Positions 1 to 8,471 are shown, numbered from the stretch's first letter. The stretch is DNA of 64,000 nucleotides from Nocardiopsis quinghaiensis (GCF_008638365.1 NZ_ML703340.1:63291-127290), one strand, 5' to 3'. Notes: generated by a model from the letters alone, not told the origin. Made by a program: numbers and translations.

Positions 1-1
1 C

Positions 2-346
2 AACGGGGCGCGGGGTCCACAGACGCAGGCGGGTTCGGAGCCCACCACGGTCGTCTACCGGATCACGGAGTACACGTCGGCCGGGTTCAGCGGCCACGTC
101 ACCGTCACCAACACCTCCCGGACCAGCCTGGACACCTGGGAGTTGGCCCTGGCCTTCGACTCCGCCGAGGTCACGTCGGTCAACGGCGCCGACTGGGAGG
201 AGATCGAGGACGGCATCCTGGCCCGCCAGCCCGGAGGGCAGGACGGTCTGGAGCCCGGTGCCTCGATCGCTCTCACCTTCGAGGCCGTGGGCGTACCGCA
301 GAACCCGATCCGCTGCTCCCTGAACGGGCACGTCTGCCAGCTCTGA
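2..346 (+). CDS. C-terminal part of a secreted protein with a CBM2-like carbohydrate-binding domain (5' truncated by window edge)
   Basis: The reading frame is open from the window edge and ends at a TGA at 344-346, so only about 114 C-terminal residues are seen. They show the layout of a family 2 cellulose/chitin-binding module: YRITEYTSAGFSGHVTV, then TNTS, a DTWELALAF strand, a GADWEE turn, and LEPGASIALTF near the end, which matches the usual Pro-Gly-x-Ser hydrophobic strand. The paired Cys of the last ten residues (CSLNGHVC) could form a disulfide. The catalytic or main domain lies outside the window, so substrate and function cannot be given. CBM2 modules typically anchor secreted hydrolases or lytic polysaccharide monooxygenases to cellulose or chitin; that role is inference here. 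Confidence 0.6.
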   Translation, partial: NGARGPQTQAGSEPTTVVYRITEYTSAGFSGHVTVTNTSRTSLDTWELALAFDSAEVTSVNGADWEEIEDGILARQPGGQDGLEPGASIALTFEAVGVPQNPIRCSLNGHVCQL

Positions 347-423
347 ACCCCGGCCCGTGTCCGGGCGCGGGACCCGCCCCCCGGCGATACGCGGGGCCCT
401 CCGCCACCGCCGTACCGGGCACG

Positions 424-460
424 TCGAAGGCCCCCGACCACGACGGTCGGGGGCCTTCGA
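424..460. terminator. Bidirectional intrinsic terminator between the CBM2 protein gene and rpmB
   Basis: A perfect 16-bp inverted repeat (arms 424-439 and 445-460) with a 5-nt loop lies 78 bases after the stop of the upstream gene and 24 bases after the rpmB stop on the other strand. The stem ends in AAGG/CCTT, so a short T-run is present for both directions. It is placed to end both convergent transcripts. Confidence 0.8.
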
Positions 461-483
461 CGGATCCAGAAGGGGTGGGAACC

Positions 484-669
484 CTAGCGGGCCACCTTGC
501 CAGCCTTGATGCACGAGGTGCAGGCGTTCACGCGCTTGGGCGTGCCGCCCACACGGGTGCGAACGGTCTGGATGTTGGGGTTCCAGCGGCGGCGGGTGCG
601 ACGGTGCGAGTGGGAAACACTGTTACCGAACCCTGGTCCCTTGCCGCAGACGTCGCAGACGGAAGCCAC
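484..669 (-). CDS. rpmB: 50S ribosomal protein L28
   Basis: A 61-residue protein starting [16 protein letters not shown] after the initiator, the standard L28 N terminus, with a basic [15 protein letters not shown] centre and a [10 protein letters not shown] end. The four cysteines (CDVC and CTSC) mark the zinc-binding C+ form, not the zinc-free paralogue that some actinomycetes switch on under Zur control. The GTG start at 669 was chosen because GGAG lies about 6 bases upstream and it gives the family's usual length; the in-frame ATG 33 bases further out would add a tail that L28 lacks. It is a single gene, divergent from recG and convergent with the upstream CBM2 protein gene. Confidence 0.95.
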   Translation of the reverse strand: MASVCDVCGKGPGFGNSVSHSHRRTRRRWNPNIQTVRTRVGGTPKRVNACTSCIKAGKVAR

Positions 670-1147
670 GGTAACTCCATTCAAGCGCTCGGGATCGCGC
701 ACGTCGCCGCACGCGAAGGTTCATCCGACCGGGAGAGGTCGGGCGGACTGGTTGACGTAGAAGCCAACCGTGGAAGAGTACACGAAGGAAACGGTCGGAC
801 GCGGAAAAGCCCTGTGCCGCCGACCGGTGTCCGTACGCGCAACGGTGGTACCGCGTGGCCGATGACGGCCTCGGCAACCCACCGGAGCATCGAACCCGCC
901 ACGCAGGCATGGCGGGAACGCGATGAACTCCGATGAGTATACCCCGGTTGGGAGCGGTCGGGAGCCCGCGGGCACCGGGCGGCCCACGTCCGCCGGGACG
1001 CGGTCCCCGCGATCGCCCGCGGTCCCCGGGCCGACGCCGGCGATCTCCGCAGGGACGGCCCAAGGCGACCCCGGCCGCGGAGCGCGCGAGCGTCGCACCG
1101 GAGGACTACCGTTGCGGTGACCGGCCATCCGAGACGGGGAAGCACAC
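670..1147. other. Divergent intergenic region rpmB / recG
   Basis: About 480 bases separate the two divergent starts. I see no convincing coding sequence: the overlapping reading frames are arginine/proline-rich antisense translations without homology. In many actinobacteria a DAK-domain (YloV/DhaL-like) gene sits between rpmB and recG; none is present. A TTGACG hexamer near 752 could be part of a promoter, but no good -10 partner is visible. Confidence 0.5.
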
Positions 1148-3355
1148 GTGAGCACCTGGGACGAACCGCTGAGCAAGGGACCGCTCAGGGGCAAGACGGC
1201 GAAGGCTCTCGCCGAGAAGCTCGACCTGCACACCCTGGGCGACCTGCTGCGCTACTACCCGCGCCGGTACGACCGGCGCGGAGACCTGACCGACCTCGCC
1301 GAACTGCGCGAGGGCGAGGAGGTCACCGTGCAGGCCCGCGTCCTGGACGCCAAACGGCGTACCGTGCCCGCCCGCCAGGGCCGCCGCCGCATGGACATGA
1401 TGGAGGCCACCGTCACCGACGGCACCGGCCGCCTGCACCTGACGTTTTTCAACCGGGGCTCCTACCACCAGAACGCGCTCGTCGCGGGGCGGCTGGCCAT
1501 GTTCTCCGGCCGGGTCTCCACCTTCAAGGGCCGCCGCCAGCTCGACCACCCCCAGTACGAGCTCCTCGACGAGGACGGCCACGAGGGCGAGCGGGCCCGG
1601 GCCTACGCCGAGGAGCTCATCCCGGTCTACCCCGCGGTCAAGGGCATGGACTCCACGACCATCACCCGTGTCATCGACGTCGTCCTGGCCGACGTCGACA
1701 GCCTGTCCGACCCGCTGCCGCCGGAGCTGCGCGAGCGCCGCGGACTCCTCGGTGTCGCCGACGCCCTGCGCGCGATCCACCGCCCCACCGGGTGGGCCGA
1801 CGTCGGCGCCGCCCGGCGCCGCCTGAAATGGGACGAGGCGTTCGTCCTGCAACTCGCGCTCGCACGTCGGCGCCACCACGCCGAGGAGCTGCCCGCCAAG
1901 CCCCGCCCCGGTACGGTCGGCGGCATCCTCGACGCCTTCGACGCCCAGCTGCCGTTCACCCTCACCGAGGGCCAGCGAGACGTGGGCGGGAACCTCGCCG
2001 GTCGGCTCGACGCCGCGCACCCCATGCACTGCCTGCTCCAGGGCGACGTGGGCGCGGGCAAGACCCTGGTGGCGCTGCGCGCGATGCTCCGGGTCGTGGA
2101 CTCGGGCGGCCAGGCCGTCATGCTCGCCCCCACCGAGGTCCTCGCCCAGCAGCACCACCGGTCCATCAGCGCCATGCTCGGGGCGCTCGGCCGCGCCGGG
2201 CAGATCGACGGGGCCGAGAACGCCACCCGGGTGGCCCTGCTCACCGGCTCCATGAACACCGCCGCACGCCGGGAGGCCCTGCTGGACGCGGCGTCCGGCT
2301 CGGCGGGAATCGTCGTGGGCACCCACGCCCTGCTCCAGGAGCACGTGGCCTTCGCCGACCTGGGCCTGGTGGTGGTCGACGAGCAGCACCGCTTCGGTGT
2401 GGAGCAGCGCGACGCCCTGCGGGAGAAGGCCGTGGACGGGCGCCCGCACGTGCTGGTGATGACCGCCACCCCGATCCCGCGCACCGTCGCGATGACCGTC
2501 TACGGCGACCTCGACGTGGTCGCCCTCACCCAGCTGCCCACCGGCCGCGCCCCGGTGTCCACGCACGTGGTGCCCGCGAAGGAGAAGCCGCACTTCCTGG
2601 CGCGGGCCTGGGAACGCATCCGGGAGGAGGCGGCCAACGGGCACCAGGCGTTCGTGGTCTGCCCGCGGATCGGCGACGACGGCAAGGGGGAGGCGGAGGA
2701 GGAGGCCGACGGCCGCCCGGAGGAGGACGCCCCGGGCGCCAGGCCGCCGCTGGCCGTGCTGGACGTGGCCGCGAGGCTGGGGGAGGGGCCGCTCTCCGGC
2801 CAGCGGGTGGAGGTCCTGCACGGCCGGATGGCCCCCGACGACAAGGACGCGGTGATGCGGCGGTTCGCGGCGGGGGAGACCGACGCGGTCGTCTCCACCA
2901 CCGTCATCGAGGTGGGTGTGGACGTGCCCAACGCCACAGTGATGGTCATCATGGACGCGGACCGCTTCGGCGTCTCGCAGCTGCACCAGCTGCGCGGCCG
3001 GGTCGGCCGAGGCCGGCTGCCCGGGCTGTGCCTGTTGGTCACCGACGCGGAGGAGGGCTCGCCGGCCCGGGAACGGCTGGCCGCCGTGGCCGCGACCACC
3101 GACGGGTTCGAGCTCTCCCGGGTGGACCTGGAGATGCGCAGGGAGGGCGACGTGCTGGGCGACTCGCAGTCGGGCGCCCGGTCCAGCCTGAGGATGCTCA
3201 CGCTGCTCAAGGACGAGGAGCTCATCGGGCAGGCGCGCGAGGAGGCCGCGAAGTACGTGGCCGGGGACCCCGGGCTGACGGGGTACCCGCCGCTCGCCGA
3301 GGCGCTGGAGACGCTCCTGCCCGAGGCGCGCGCGGAGTACCTGGACAAGGCCTGA
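1148..3355 (+). CDS. recG: ATP-dependent DNA helicase RecG
   Basis: A 735-residue superfamily 2 helicase that remodels stalled replication forks and Holliday junctions. The N-terminal wedge/OB region covers about residues 1-250. Walker A is GDVGAGKT (299-306) and the DEAH-type box is DEQH (411-414), followed by RFGVEQR. Motif III TATPIPRT is near residue 445, and the C-terminal motifs STTVIEVGVDVPNA and QLRGRVGRG are intact. The GTG start has no competing upstream start in frame. A low-complexity acidic insert (EAEEEADGRPEEDAPG) sits between the helicase lobes and is longer than usual. rsmD follows after 34 bases, so the two are probably co-transcribed. Confidence 0.96.
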   Translation: MSTWDEPLSKGPLRGKTAKALAEKLDLHTLGDLLRYYPRRYDRRGDLTDLAELREGEEVTVQARVLDAKRRTVPARQGRRRMDMMEATVTDGTGRLHLTFFNRGSYHQNALVAGRLAMFSGRVSTFKGRRQLDHPQYELLDEDGHEGERARAYAEELIPVYPAVKGMDSTTITRVIDVVLADVDSLSDPLPPELRERRGLLGVADALRAIHRPTGWADVGAARRRLKWDEAFVLQLALARRRHHAEELPAKPRPGTVGGILDAFDAQLPFTLTEGQRDVGGNLAGRLDAAHPMHCLLQGDVGAGKTLVALRAMLRVVDSGGQAVMLAPTEVLAQQHHRSISAMLGALGRAGQIDGAENATRVALLTGSMNTAARREALLDAASGSAGIVVGTHALLQEHVAFADLGLVVVDEQHRFGVEQRDALREKAVDGRPHVLVMTATPIPRTVAMTVYGDLDVVALTQLPTGRAPVSTHVVPAKEKPHFLARAWERIREEAANGHQAFVVCPRIGDDGKGEAEEEADGRPEEDAPGARPPLAVLDVAARLGEGPLSGQRVEVLHGRMAPDDKDAVMRRFAAGETDAVVSTTVIEVGVDVPNATVMVIMDADRFGVSQLHQLRGRVGRGRLPGLCLLVTDAEEGSPARERLAAVAATTDGFELSRVDLEMRREGDVLGDSQSGARSSLRMLTLLKDEELIGQAREEAAKYVAGDPGLTGYPPLAEALETLLPEARAEYLDKA

Positions 3356-3389
3356 ACGGCCGGGCCGCTTCCTTGGTTACCTTGGGGGC

Positions 3390-3986
3390 ATGACCCGCAT
3401 CATCGCCGGAACGGCCGGCGGACGACGCATCTCCGTCCCCCAGGGCCGTACCACCCGTCCCACCAGCGACCGCGCACGCGAGGCCCTGTTCTCCTCGGTC
3501 CAGTCCGACCTCGGCGCCCTCGACGGCCTGCGGGTGATGGACCTGTACGCGGGCTCGGGGGCGATCGGCCTGGAGGCCCTGTCCCGGGGCGCCGCGCACG
3601 CGCTGCTGGTGGAGGCGGACCGCAGGGCGGCCCAGGTGGCCAGGGGCAACATCGAGGCGCTCGGGCTTCCCGGCGCCCGGTTGGCGGCCGACCGGGTGGA
3701 GCGGCTGTTGGGCCGGGGCAACGACGGTGAGCCCTACGACCTCGTGGTCGCCGACCCGCCCTACGCCGTCACCGACGCCGAGGTCACCCGCGTGCTGGCC
3801 GACCTGGTCGGCCACGGCTGGCTGGCCGAGGACGCCGTGGTCGTCGTCGAACGCTCCAAGCGCGGGGCCGAACCCGTCTGGCCCGAGGGGCTGAGGCGCG
3901 TCCGCAGCCGGGGGTACGGAGAGGCGGTTCTCTGGTACTCCCGCCCGTCGCCCGCCACCACCCTCAAGTCAGCTTCTCGGCCGTGA
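3390..3986 (+). CDS. rsmD: 16S rRNA (guanine(966)-N(2))-methyltransferase RsmD
   Basis: A 198-residue Rossmann-fold methyltransferase that modifies G966 of 16S rRNA. Visible motifs are the N-terminal RIIAGTAGGR, the SAM-binding loop DLYAGSGAIGLEALSRGA (about residues 50-67), and catalytic VADPPY (about 120-125). The family normally ends near YGEAVLWY, where the hydrophobic strand closes; here about 14 extra residues (SRPSPATTLKSASRP) follow. The last codons coincide with the edge of the TnpB-type insertion remnant, so the tail is probably encoded by insertion-sequence DNA. Both neighbours, recG and coaD, are the usual ones. Confidence 0.93.
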   Translation: MTRIIAGTAGGRRISVPQGRTTRPTSDRAREALFSSVQSDLGALDGLRVMDLYAGSGAIGLEALSRGAAHALLVEADRRAAQVARGNIEALGLPGARLAADRVERLLGRGNDGEPYDLVVADPPYAVTDAEVTRVLADLVGHGWLAEDAVVVVERSKRGAEPVWPEGLRRVRSRGYGEAVLWYSRPSPATTLKSASRP

Positions 3987-4053
3987 ACGACCGAGCGTGC
4001 AGTTGGACCACCCCGCTGGGTGCGAGGGAGCCCACCGCGTCTGACCCGACAAC

Positions 4054-4640
4054 CTAGGGGTGGTCGGGTGGGACGTGTGACCGCCGCCCCGCATCCCACA
4101 CAACAGCGCCCCGTGAGGCGATATCGCGGGAAGCATTCCGGTCCGCGTGTGCAACGACACCGCAGCCCCGGCACACGAAAATGGCCTGATCGACTCGGTT
4201 CCTCTTGTCCACGTGATCGCACTCCGCGCACATCTGCGAGGTGTACGCCGGATCCGCGAACACCACCGGCACACCCGAACGGCGAGCCTTGTAGGTGATG
4301 AAGGCTCCCAGTTGGTGGAAGGACCAGGAGTGCAGCGTGACCCGTTGGGGCTTGCGGAGCCGTACCCTCCGCCGGATGCCCGTGAGGTCTTCCAGGGCGA
4401 TCCCGTGCGAGGTGCGTTCAGCCTCGGCCACGATGCGTTTGGAGATTCGGTGGTTGGTGTCCCGGGTGTGCCGTGCCTCACGGCGGCGGCGTCTCCTGAG
4501 CAGCCGTTTGGCGGACCGGGTGCCCTTGGCCCGCAACTTCTGGCGCAGCCTCAGTTGTCGGCGGCGGTACCGGTTGATCCTGCGCCCCGCCAGGACCTGC
4601 CCGTCGCTGGTGGTGGCGATCTTCGACACGCCCACCGTCG
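4054..4640 (-). pseudogene. tnpB: tnpB (IS605 OrfB-type RNA-guided nuclease) 3' fragment
   Basis: The minus-strand frame carries the second half of TnpB: KIATTSDGQVLAGRR, an arginine-rich helix, NHRISKRIVAEAERT, the RuvC-II segment GIALEDLTGIR with its Glu, and LHSWSFHQLGAF. The four-Cys zinc finger is CAEC then CRGC, and the RuvC-III segment HADRNASRDIA has its Asp. The frame is open further upstream, but that sequence is antisense to coaD and does not resemble TnpB. The first RuvC Asp, normally in a VDLG-like motif, reads TTVG here, and the N-terminal ~180 residues are missing. Intact relatives are about 370-400 residues. It is classed as a pseudogene, although the zinc finger and two of three catalytic residues survive. 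Confidence 0.8.
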
Positions 4641-4730
4641 TGTACCCGGCCAGTGACAGAACGCAGCCAAAGCAATCTAGTGTGGCCTCCGTCACCAGCG
4701 GGTCGGTGTGGTCCGCACGGCGATTCCTCC

Positions 4731-4746
4731 CGGGGCTGAAGCCCCG
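4731..4746. repeat. GC hairpin of IS605 end type
   Basis: The 16-base sequence CGGGGCTGAAGCCCCG forms a 6-7 bp hairpin with a tiny loop. On the minus strand it is followed by GGGAGGAATCGCC. Subterminal hairpins of this kind mark ends of IS200/IS605 elements. It lies upstream of the tnpB fragment instead of downstream, suggesting an end from a deleted or nested copy. Confidence 0.5.
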
Positions 4747-4915
4747 AGGTTCCTCGCCAAAACAAAGCTGACGCCTGCGGCGCGGTGCTGCCTGTGCCCG
4801 CTCGTCACCGGCGTGGGCGAATGTGGCCGCTAAGCGGGTGTTGCCCGAATCGCCACGCGGGTGAACCCCTACGATCGCGATACCCGAACGTAGTTCTGTG
4901 AGAGGGGCGATCACC

Positions 4916-5410
4916 GTGCGCCGAGTCGTCTGCCCGGGTTCCTTCGACCCGGTGACCCACGGCCATATCGACATCATCGGCCGGGCGGCCAAGCAGTACG
5001 ACGAGGTCGTCGTCGCCGTGCTCAACAACGTCAACAAACGCGGCCTGTTCACCGTCCCCGAGAAGCTCGACATGCTCCGGGAGGGCACCGCCGATCTCGG
5101 CAACGTGCGGGTCAGCGAGTTCGACGGACTCCTCGTCGACTTCTGCCGGGAGAACGGCATCGAGACCATCGTCCGCAGCCTGCGCTCGGTCAGCGACTTC
5201 GACTACGAGCTCCAGATCGCCCAGATGAACTACCAGCTCTCCGGCGTGGAGACCGTGTTCATGACGGCGAATCCGCAGTACTCGTTCCTGTCCTCCAGCC
5301 TGGTCCGCGAGATCGCACAGCACCGCGGGGACGTCTCCAGCCTGGTCACCCCCTACGTCGAGCAGCGCCTGCGGGAGAAGTACGCGAAGCGGGCCTCCGA
5401 GGGGCGCTAG
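4916..5410 (+). CDS. coaD: Phosphopantetheine adenylyltransferase (CoaD/PPAT)
   Basis: A 164-residue nucleotidyltransferase catalysing the fourth step of coenzyme A synthesis, 4'-phosphopantetheine plus ATP to dephospho-CoA. The N terminus CPGSFDPVTHGHIDII carries the T/HxGH ATP-binding motif, and SSSLVREIAQHRGDVS holds the ISSTxxR-like C-terminal motif. The GTG at 4916 was chosen because AGGGG lies about 8 bases upstream and it gives the family length of about 160. A GTG at 4898 would place that ribosome site inside the gene. The rsmD-coaD pair is conserved but is split here by the insertion remnant, so coaD probably now depends on a nearer promoter. Confidence 0.95.
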   Translation: MRRVVCPGSFDPVTHGHIDIIGRAAKQYDEVVVAVLNNVNKRGLFTVPEKLDMLREGTADLGNVRVSEFDGLLVDFCRENGIETIVRSLRSVSDFDYELQIAQMNYQLSGVETVFMTANPQYSFLSSSLVREIAQHRGDVSSLVTPYVEQRLREKYAKRASEGR

Positions 5411-5442
5411 GGGCGTCTTCGAGGACCCCGCCCAGCGCTGAT

Positions 5443-5472
5443 TTGGGTGGCCGGGGACATGGTAGGTAGAAT
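5443..5472 (+). promoter_or_regulatory. Candidate promoter for yceD-rpmF-rnc-mutM
   Basis: TTGGGT, an 18-base spacer, then TAGAAT, a good -10 hexamer. Transcription would start near 5479. That is very close to the GTG at 5489 and argues that yceD translation may begin further downstream. Confidence 0.35.
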
Positions 5473-5488
5473 CATTGTTTGACCATGG

Positions 5489-6157
5489 GTGTCGCCGGTG
5501 CTCGGTGCGCGCCCGTGTCGGTCCCACGCGACACCTCTCGCGCACTCGACACTCCGAATTCCTCGTGAAAGTTCGATAACCCTGTCTCGCCTAGATCCTC
5601 GTAACCCGTTCGTGGTCGACACCCGCCAGCTGGGCCGCCAGCCGGGGTCGATGCGCACCGTCAACCGCATCGTGACCGTCCCCGAGGCGTTCTCGTCGGC
5701 GATGGCGGCCGTGCCCGAGGGCAGTGAGATAGAACTGGACCTGCGCCTGGAAGCGGTGATGGAGGGCGTCCTCGTCACCGGTACCGTCCGCGGCCAGCTC
5801 ACCGCCGAGTGCTCGCGCTGCCTGGACCCGATCTCGGACGGCATCGAGGCCGAGTTCCAGGAGCTGTACCGGTATTCCGCGGACGAGGACGCGGTATCCG
5901 GGAAGGGTGAGGACGAGGACGACGAGGATGAGGACTACTATCTAGAGGGCGAACTGCTCGACCTCGAACCCGTGGTCCGAGACGCCGTCGTGCTCGCGCT
6001 CCCACTCACACCGTTGTGCGGACCGGACTGCCCCGGCCTGTGCTCCGAGTGCGGCGCCAAGCTCGCCGAGGCCGGTCCCGACCACGGCCACGGCGACGAC
6101 GTCGATCCGCGCTGGGAGGCACTCCGCGAGATCGCGGAGGATCCCGGCGAACGATGA
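5489..6157 (+). CDS. YceD family protein (DUF177)
   Basis: The product is a YceD/DUF177 protein encoded directly upstream of rpmF, an arrangement conserved across bacteria; the family is linked to 23S rRNA accumulation, though its exact role is not settled. Family features are DTRQLGRQPGSM near residue 44, the Cys pair CSRC (about residue 109) and the C-terminal CGPDCPGLCSECG cysteine cluster, probably a metal site. An acidic stretch (GEDEDDEDEDYY) lies between. Similarity begins only around residue 32, and a likely promoter overlaps the region just before 5489. A start near 5582 (CTG) is therefore possible; 5489 is the only standard start codon that keeps the conserved LDPRNPFVVDTRQLG block. 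Confidence 0.85.
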   Translation: MSPVLGARPCRSHATPLAHSTLRIPRESSITLSRLDPRNPFVVDTRQLGRQPGSMRTVNRIVTVPEAFSSAMAAVPEGSEIELDLRLEAVMEGVLVTGTVRGQLTAECSRCLDPISDGIEAEFQELYRYSADEDAVSGKGEDEDDEDEDYYLEGELLDLEPVVRDAVVLALPLTPLCGPDCPGLCSECGAKLAEAGPDHGHGDDVDPRWEALREIAEDPGER

Positions 6158-6289
6158 GCTCGTGAACCGATCACGGACGGCCGCCCCCGGGCACCTCCGT
6201 CGACCGGAGCACGCCCTCCCCGCCACAGCGCGCGGGGTGACCAGATAAGCGACCTCCCGCGACCGCGGGGGTGACCCAGGAGGATTGAA

Positions 6290-6466
6290 GTGGCCGTCCC
6301 GAAGCGGAAGATGTCGCGGAGCAACACCCGGACCCGCCGTTCCCAGTGGAAGGCGTCGCGCCCGGTGCTGGTCAACTGCCCGCGCTGCCGCGACCCGAAG
6401 CAGCCCCACATCGCGTGCCCGACCTGCGGCACCTACAACAACCGCCAGGTCACCAACCCGGCCTAG
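6290..6466 (+). CDS. rpmF: 50S ribosomal protein L32
   Basis: A 58-residue ribosomal protein with the standard N terminus [20 protein letters not shown] and a zinc ribbon CPRC-x9-CPTC, i.e. the C+ form. The GTG start is preceded by a strong AGGAGG site 6-7 bases upstream. It lies 132 bases after yceD, and its own terminator follows at 6511-6543. Confidence 0.95.
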   Translation: MAVPKRKMSRSNTRTRRSQWKASRPVLVNCPRCRDPKQPHIACPTCGTYNNRQVTNPA

Positions 6467-6510
6467 CGGATGCCCGGCCTCGGGGCCCGGCACCCGATTC
6501 CCGATCCGCC

Positions 6511-6543
6511 TCGGGGCGGACCCGTCCGACGGGTCCGCCCCGA
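6511..6543. terminator. Intrinsic terminator after rpmF
   Basis: An inverted repeat TCGGGGCGGACCCGTC / GACGGGTCCGCCCCGA with nearly no spacer, giving a stem of about 14 bp once a minimal loop is allowed, 45 bases after the rpmF stop. There is no T-run, as is common in high-GC actinomycetes. Confidence 0.65.
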
Positions 6544-6827
6544 AGTGCTGTCAGGGCGTGGGGTGGTCCCCGAGCACCGCCGTGTAAGGATTTGTAGAGT
6601 TACCTGAGGAACGACGCACCACACACGACGGGCACAGGTACACCCAGCAGCACCAGACAGCGCACCGCGCAGTGATCCGGGCTCCCCGGGTTCCCGAGTT
6701 CGTGGTGGTTGCCGGGGGAGCGGAGCCTCCCGCGACGATCACCTCGTTTTCGAGCACTCCGGCCGGGCCGCGGATCCCTCCGACCGCCGCGCCGTACCCC
6801 GGCGCGCACGAACAGGGAAGTGAACCA
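6544..6827. other. Intergenic region rpmF / rnc
   Basis: Together with the terminator this makes a 361-base gap. The rnc frame stays open for 52 codons upstream of the chosen start, but that translation is low in similarity to RNase III. The region should hold the rnc promoter; no convincing -35/-10 pair was found. Confidence 0.4.
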
Positions 6828-7610
6828 GTGGCCAGCCAACTCTCCGCCTCCGAGGCCAAGTCCTTCCACCGGGCCATCGGAGTCGAGGTCGACCCGAAGA
6901 TCCTGCTTCGGGCCCTGACCCACCGCTCCTACGCCTACGAGAAGGGCGGTCTGCCCACCAACGAGCGCCTGGAGTTCCTCGGCGACTCCGTGCTCGGCCT
7001 GGTGGTCACCGACACCCTCTTCCGCAAGCACCCCGACCTGCCCGAGGGCCAACTCGCCAAGCTGCGCGCCGCCGTGGTCAACATGCGCGCCCTCGCCGAC
7101 GTCGCCCGTGGCCTGGGCATCGGTGCCTACATCCGGCTCGGCCGCGGTGAGGAGGGCACCGGGGGCCGCGACAAGTCCTCGATCCTCGCCGACACCCTGG
7201 AGGCGGTCATCGGCGCCGTCTACCTGGACCGCGGCCTGGACGTGGCCTCGGAGTTCGTGCACCGGCTCTTCGACCCGCTCATCGCCACCGCCTCCGGGCT
7301 GGGCGCCGGGCTGGACTGGAAGACCTCCCTGCAGGAGCTGACGGCGGCCGAGATGCTCGGCGTCCCGGAGTACCACGTGGACGAGAGCGGCCCCGACCAC
7401 CAGAAGACCTTCCGCGCCACGGTCCACGTCGCGGGCGAGAGCTACGGCCTGGGCGAGGGGCGCAGCAAGAAGGAGGCCGAGCAGCAGGCCGCCGAGTCGG
7501 CGTGGAAGGCCATCAAGGCACGTTCCGAGGCCACCGCCAAGGTCGCCGAGGAGATGACCGGGATCGCCGACTCCGCCGGGGACGGGGTCTCCGGCGACGG
7601 ACGGGGGTGA
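6828..7610 (+). CDS. rnc: Ribonuclease III
   Basis: A 260-residue double-stranded-RNA endonuclease that processes rRNA precursors and structured mRNAs. The RNase III signature [14 protein letters not shown] is at about residues 45-58, with the metal-binding Glu/Asp, and the second acidic motif [13 protein letters not shown] lies near residue 123. A double-stranded RNA-binding domain starts about residue 165 ([10 protein letters not shown]) and ends with [17 protein letters not shown]. The GTG at 6828 fits the AGGGAAG site upstream and the family length; an upstream in-frame start would add 52 unrelated residues. mutM starts 6 bases after its stop, so the two are translationally close. It is not known here whether RNase III autoregulates. 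Confidence 0.95.
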   Translation: MASQLSASEAKSFHRAIGVEVDPKILLRALTHRSYAYEKGGLPTNERLEFLGDSVLGLVVTDTLFRKHPDLPEGQLAKLRAAVVNMRALADVARGLGIGAYIRLGRGEEGTGGRDKSSILADTLEAVIGAVYLDRGLDVASEFVHRLFDPLIATASGLGAGLDWKTSLQELTAAEMLGVPEYHVDESGPDHQKTFRATVHVAGESYGLGEGRSKKEAEQQAAESAWKAIKARSEATAKVAEEMTGIADSAGDGVSGDGRG

Positions 7611-7616
7611 GGGGAC

Positions 7617-8471
7617 GTGCCCGAGCTTCCCGAGGTGGAGGTCGTCCGACGCGGCCTGACCGAGCACGCCCTGGGCCGCACCGTCGGCGCGGTCGAGGTC
7701 CTGCACCCCCGGTCGGTGCGACGGCACGTGCCCGGCGCCGCGGACTTCGCCGCCCGCCTGTCGGGCCGCGTGCCCACGGCCGCGCACCGGCGCGGCAAGT
7801 ATCTGTGGCTGCTCCTGGACAGCGGCGAGATGCTTCTCACCCACCTGGGCATGAGCGGCCAGATGCTGGTCCAGCCCACGGGCAGACCCGACGAGAAGCA
7901 TCTGCGGGTGCGCCTTCCGCTGTCGGACGGCACCGAACTGCGCTTCGTCGACCAGCGCACCTTCGGCCACCTGATGGTGGACGTGCCCGGTGCGCGCGAG
8001 GACGTGCCCTCGGCGGTGGACCACATCGCCCTGGACCCGCTGGATCCCGAATTCGTCCCCGAGGCGTTCGTGCGGGCGCTGCGGACCAGGCGGACCGAGG
8101 TCAAGCGGGCGCTGCTGGACCAGTCCCTGGTCAGCGGCGTCGGCAACATCTACGCCGACGAGGCGCTGTGGCGTTCACGGCTGCACTGGGCGCGTTCCAC
8201 GCACGACCTGTCCGACGCGCAGGCCACGGAGCTGCTGGGACACGTGCGTGAGGTGATGACCGAGGCCCTGGACGTGGGCGGCACGACCTTCGACGGCCTG
8301 TACGTCAACGTCAACGGCGAGAGCGGCTACTTCGAGCGGGGGCTCAACGCCTACGGCCGCCGTGACCGCCCGTGCGGCCGGTGCGGCGTGCTGATCGTCC
8401 GCGAGGCGTTCATGAACCGCTCCTCCTACAGCTGCCCGGGCTGCCAGAAGCCGTCCGGAGTCCGCGGTTGA
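7617..8471 (+). CDS. mutM: Formamidopyrimidine-DNA glycosylase (Fpg/MutM)
   Basis: A 284-residue base-excision repair enzyme removing 8-oxoguanine and FaPy lesions. The N terminus is (M)[13 protein letters not shown]: the Pro exposed by Met removal is the Schiff-base nucleophile and the following Glu is catalytic. The helix-two-turn-helix region includes [14 protein letters not shown]. The C-terminal zinc finger is C253-x2-C256-x16-C273-x2-C276 and contains the lesion-binding Arg segment. The GTG start is directly after rnc, the usual actinobacterial order rnc-mutM. Confidence 0.95.
   Translation: MPELPEVEVVRRGLTEHALGRTVGAVEVLHPRSVRRHVPGAADFAARLSGRVPTAAHRRGKYLWLLLDSGEMLLTHLGMSGQMLVQPTGRPDEKHLRVRLPLSDGTELRFVDQRTFGHLMVDVPGAREDVPSAVDHIALDPLDPEFVPEAFVRALRTRRTEVKRALLDQSLVSGVGNIYADEALWRSRLHWARSTHDLSDAQATELLGHVREVMTEALDVGGTTFDGLYVNVNGESGYFERGLNAYGRRDRPCGRCGVLIVREAFMNRSSYSCPGCQKPSGVRG

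Larger units (their letters stand above)
3969..4790 (-). mobile_element. Degenerate IS200/IS605-type insertion remnant between rsmD and coaD
   Basis: The usual rsmD-coaD junction is only a few tens of bases in relatives, but here it is over 900 bases. The insert holds the 3' part of a tnpB gene on the minus strand, a non-coding tail down to the rsmD stop, and upstream a GC hairpin of the type found at IS605 ends. No TnpA transposase is present, the 5' half of tnpB is missing and the first catalytic Asp is lost, so the element should not be able to move. Exact ends cannot be fixed without comparing an empty site. Confidence 0.7.

Noticed and set aside
1106..2986. Long minus-strand frame opposite recG
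   Set aside because: Its translation is His/Gly/Ala/Val-rich with no family resemblance, and the plus strand encodes an intact RecG; long antisense frames are routine in very high-GC DNA.
4880..4900. LexA/SOS-like GAAC...GTTC before coaD
   Set aside because: The spacing between the half-sites is 3 bases, not the 4 required.
4640..5169. 5' part of the open frame containing tnpB as a real N terminus
   Set aside because: This part is antisense to coaD and to the IS end hairpin and bears no TnpB similarity.
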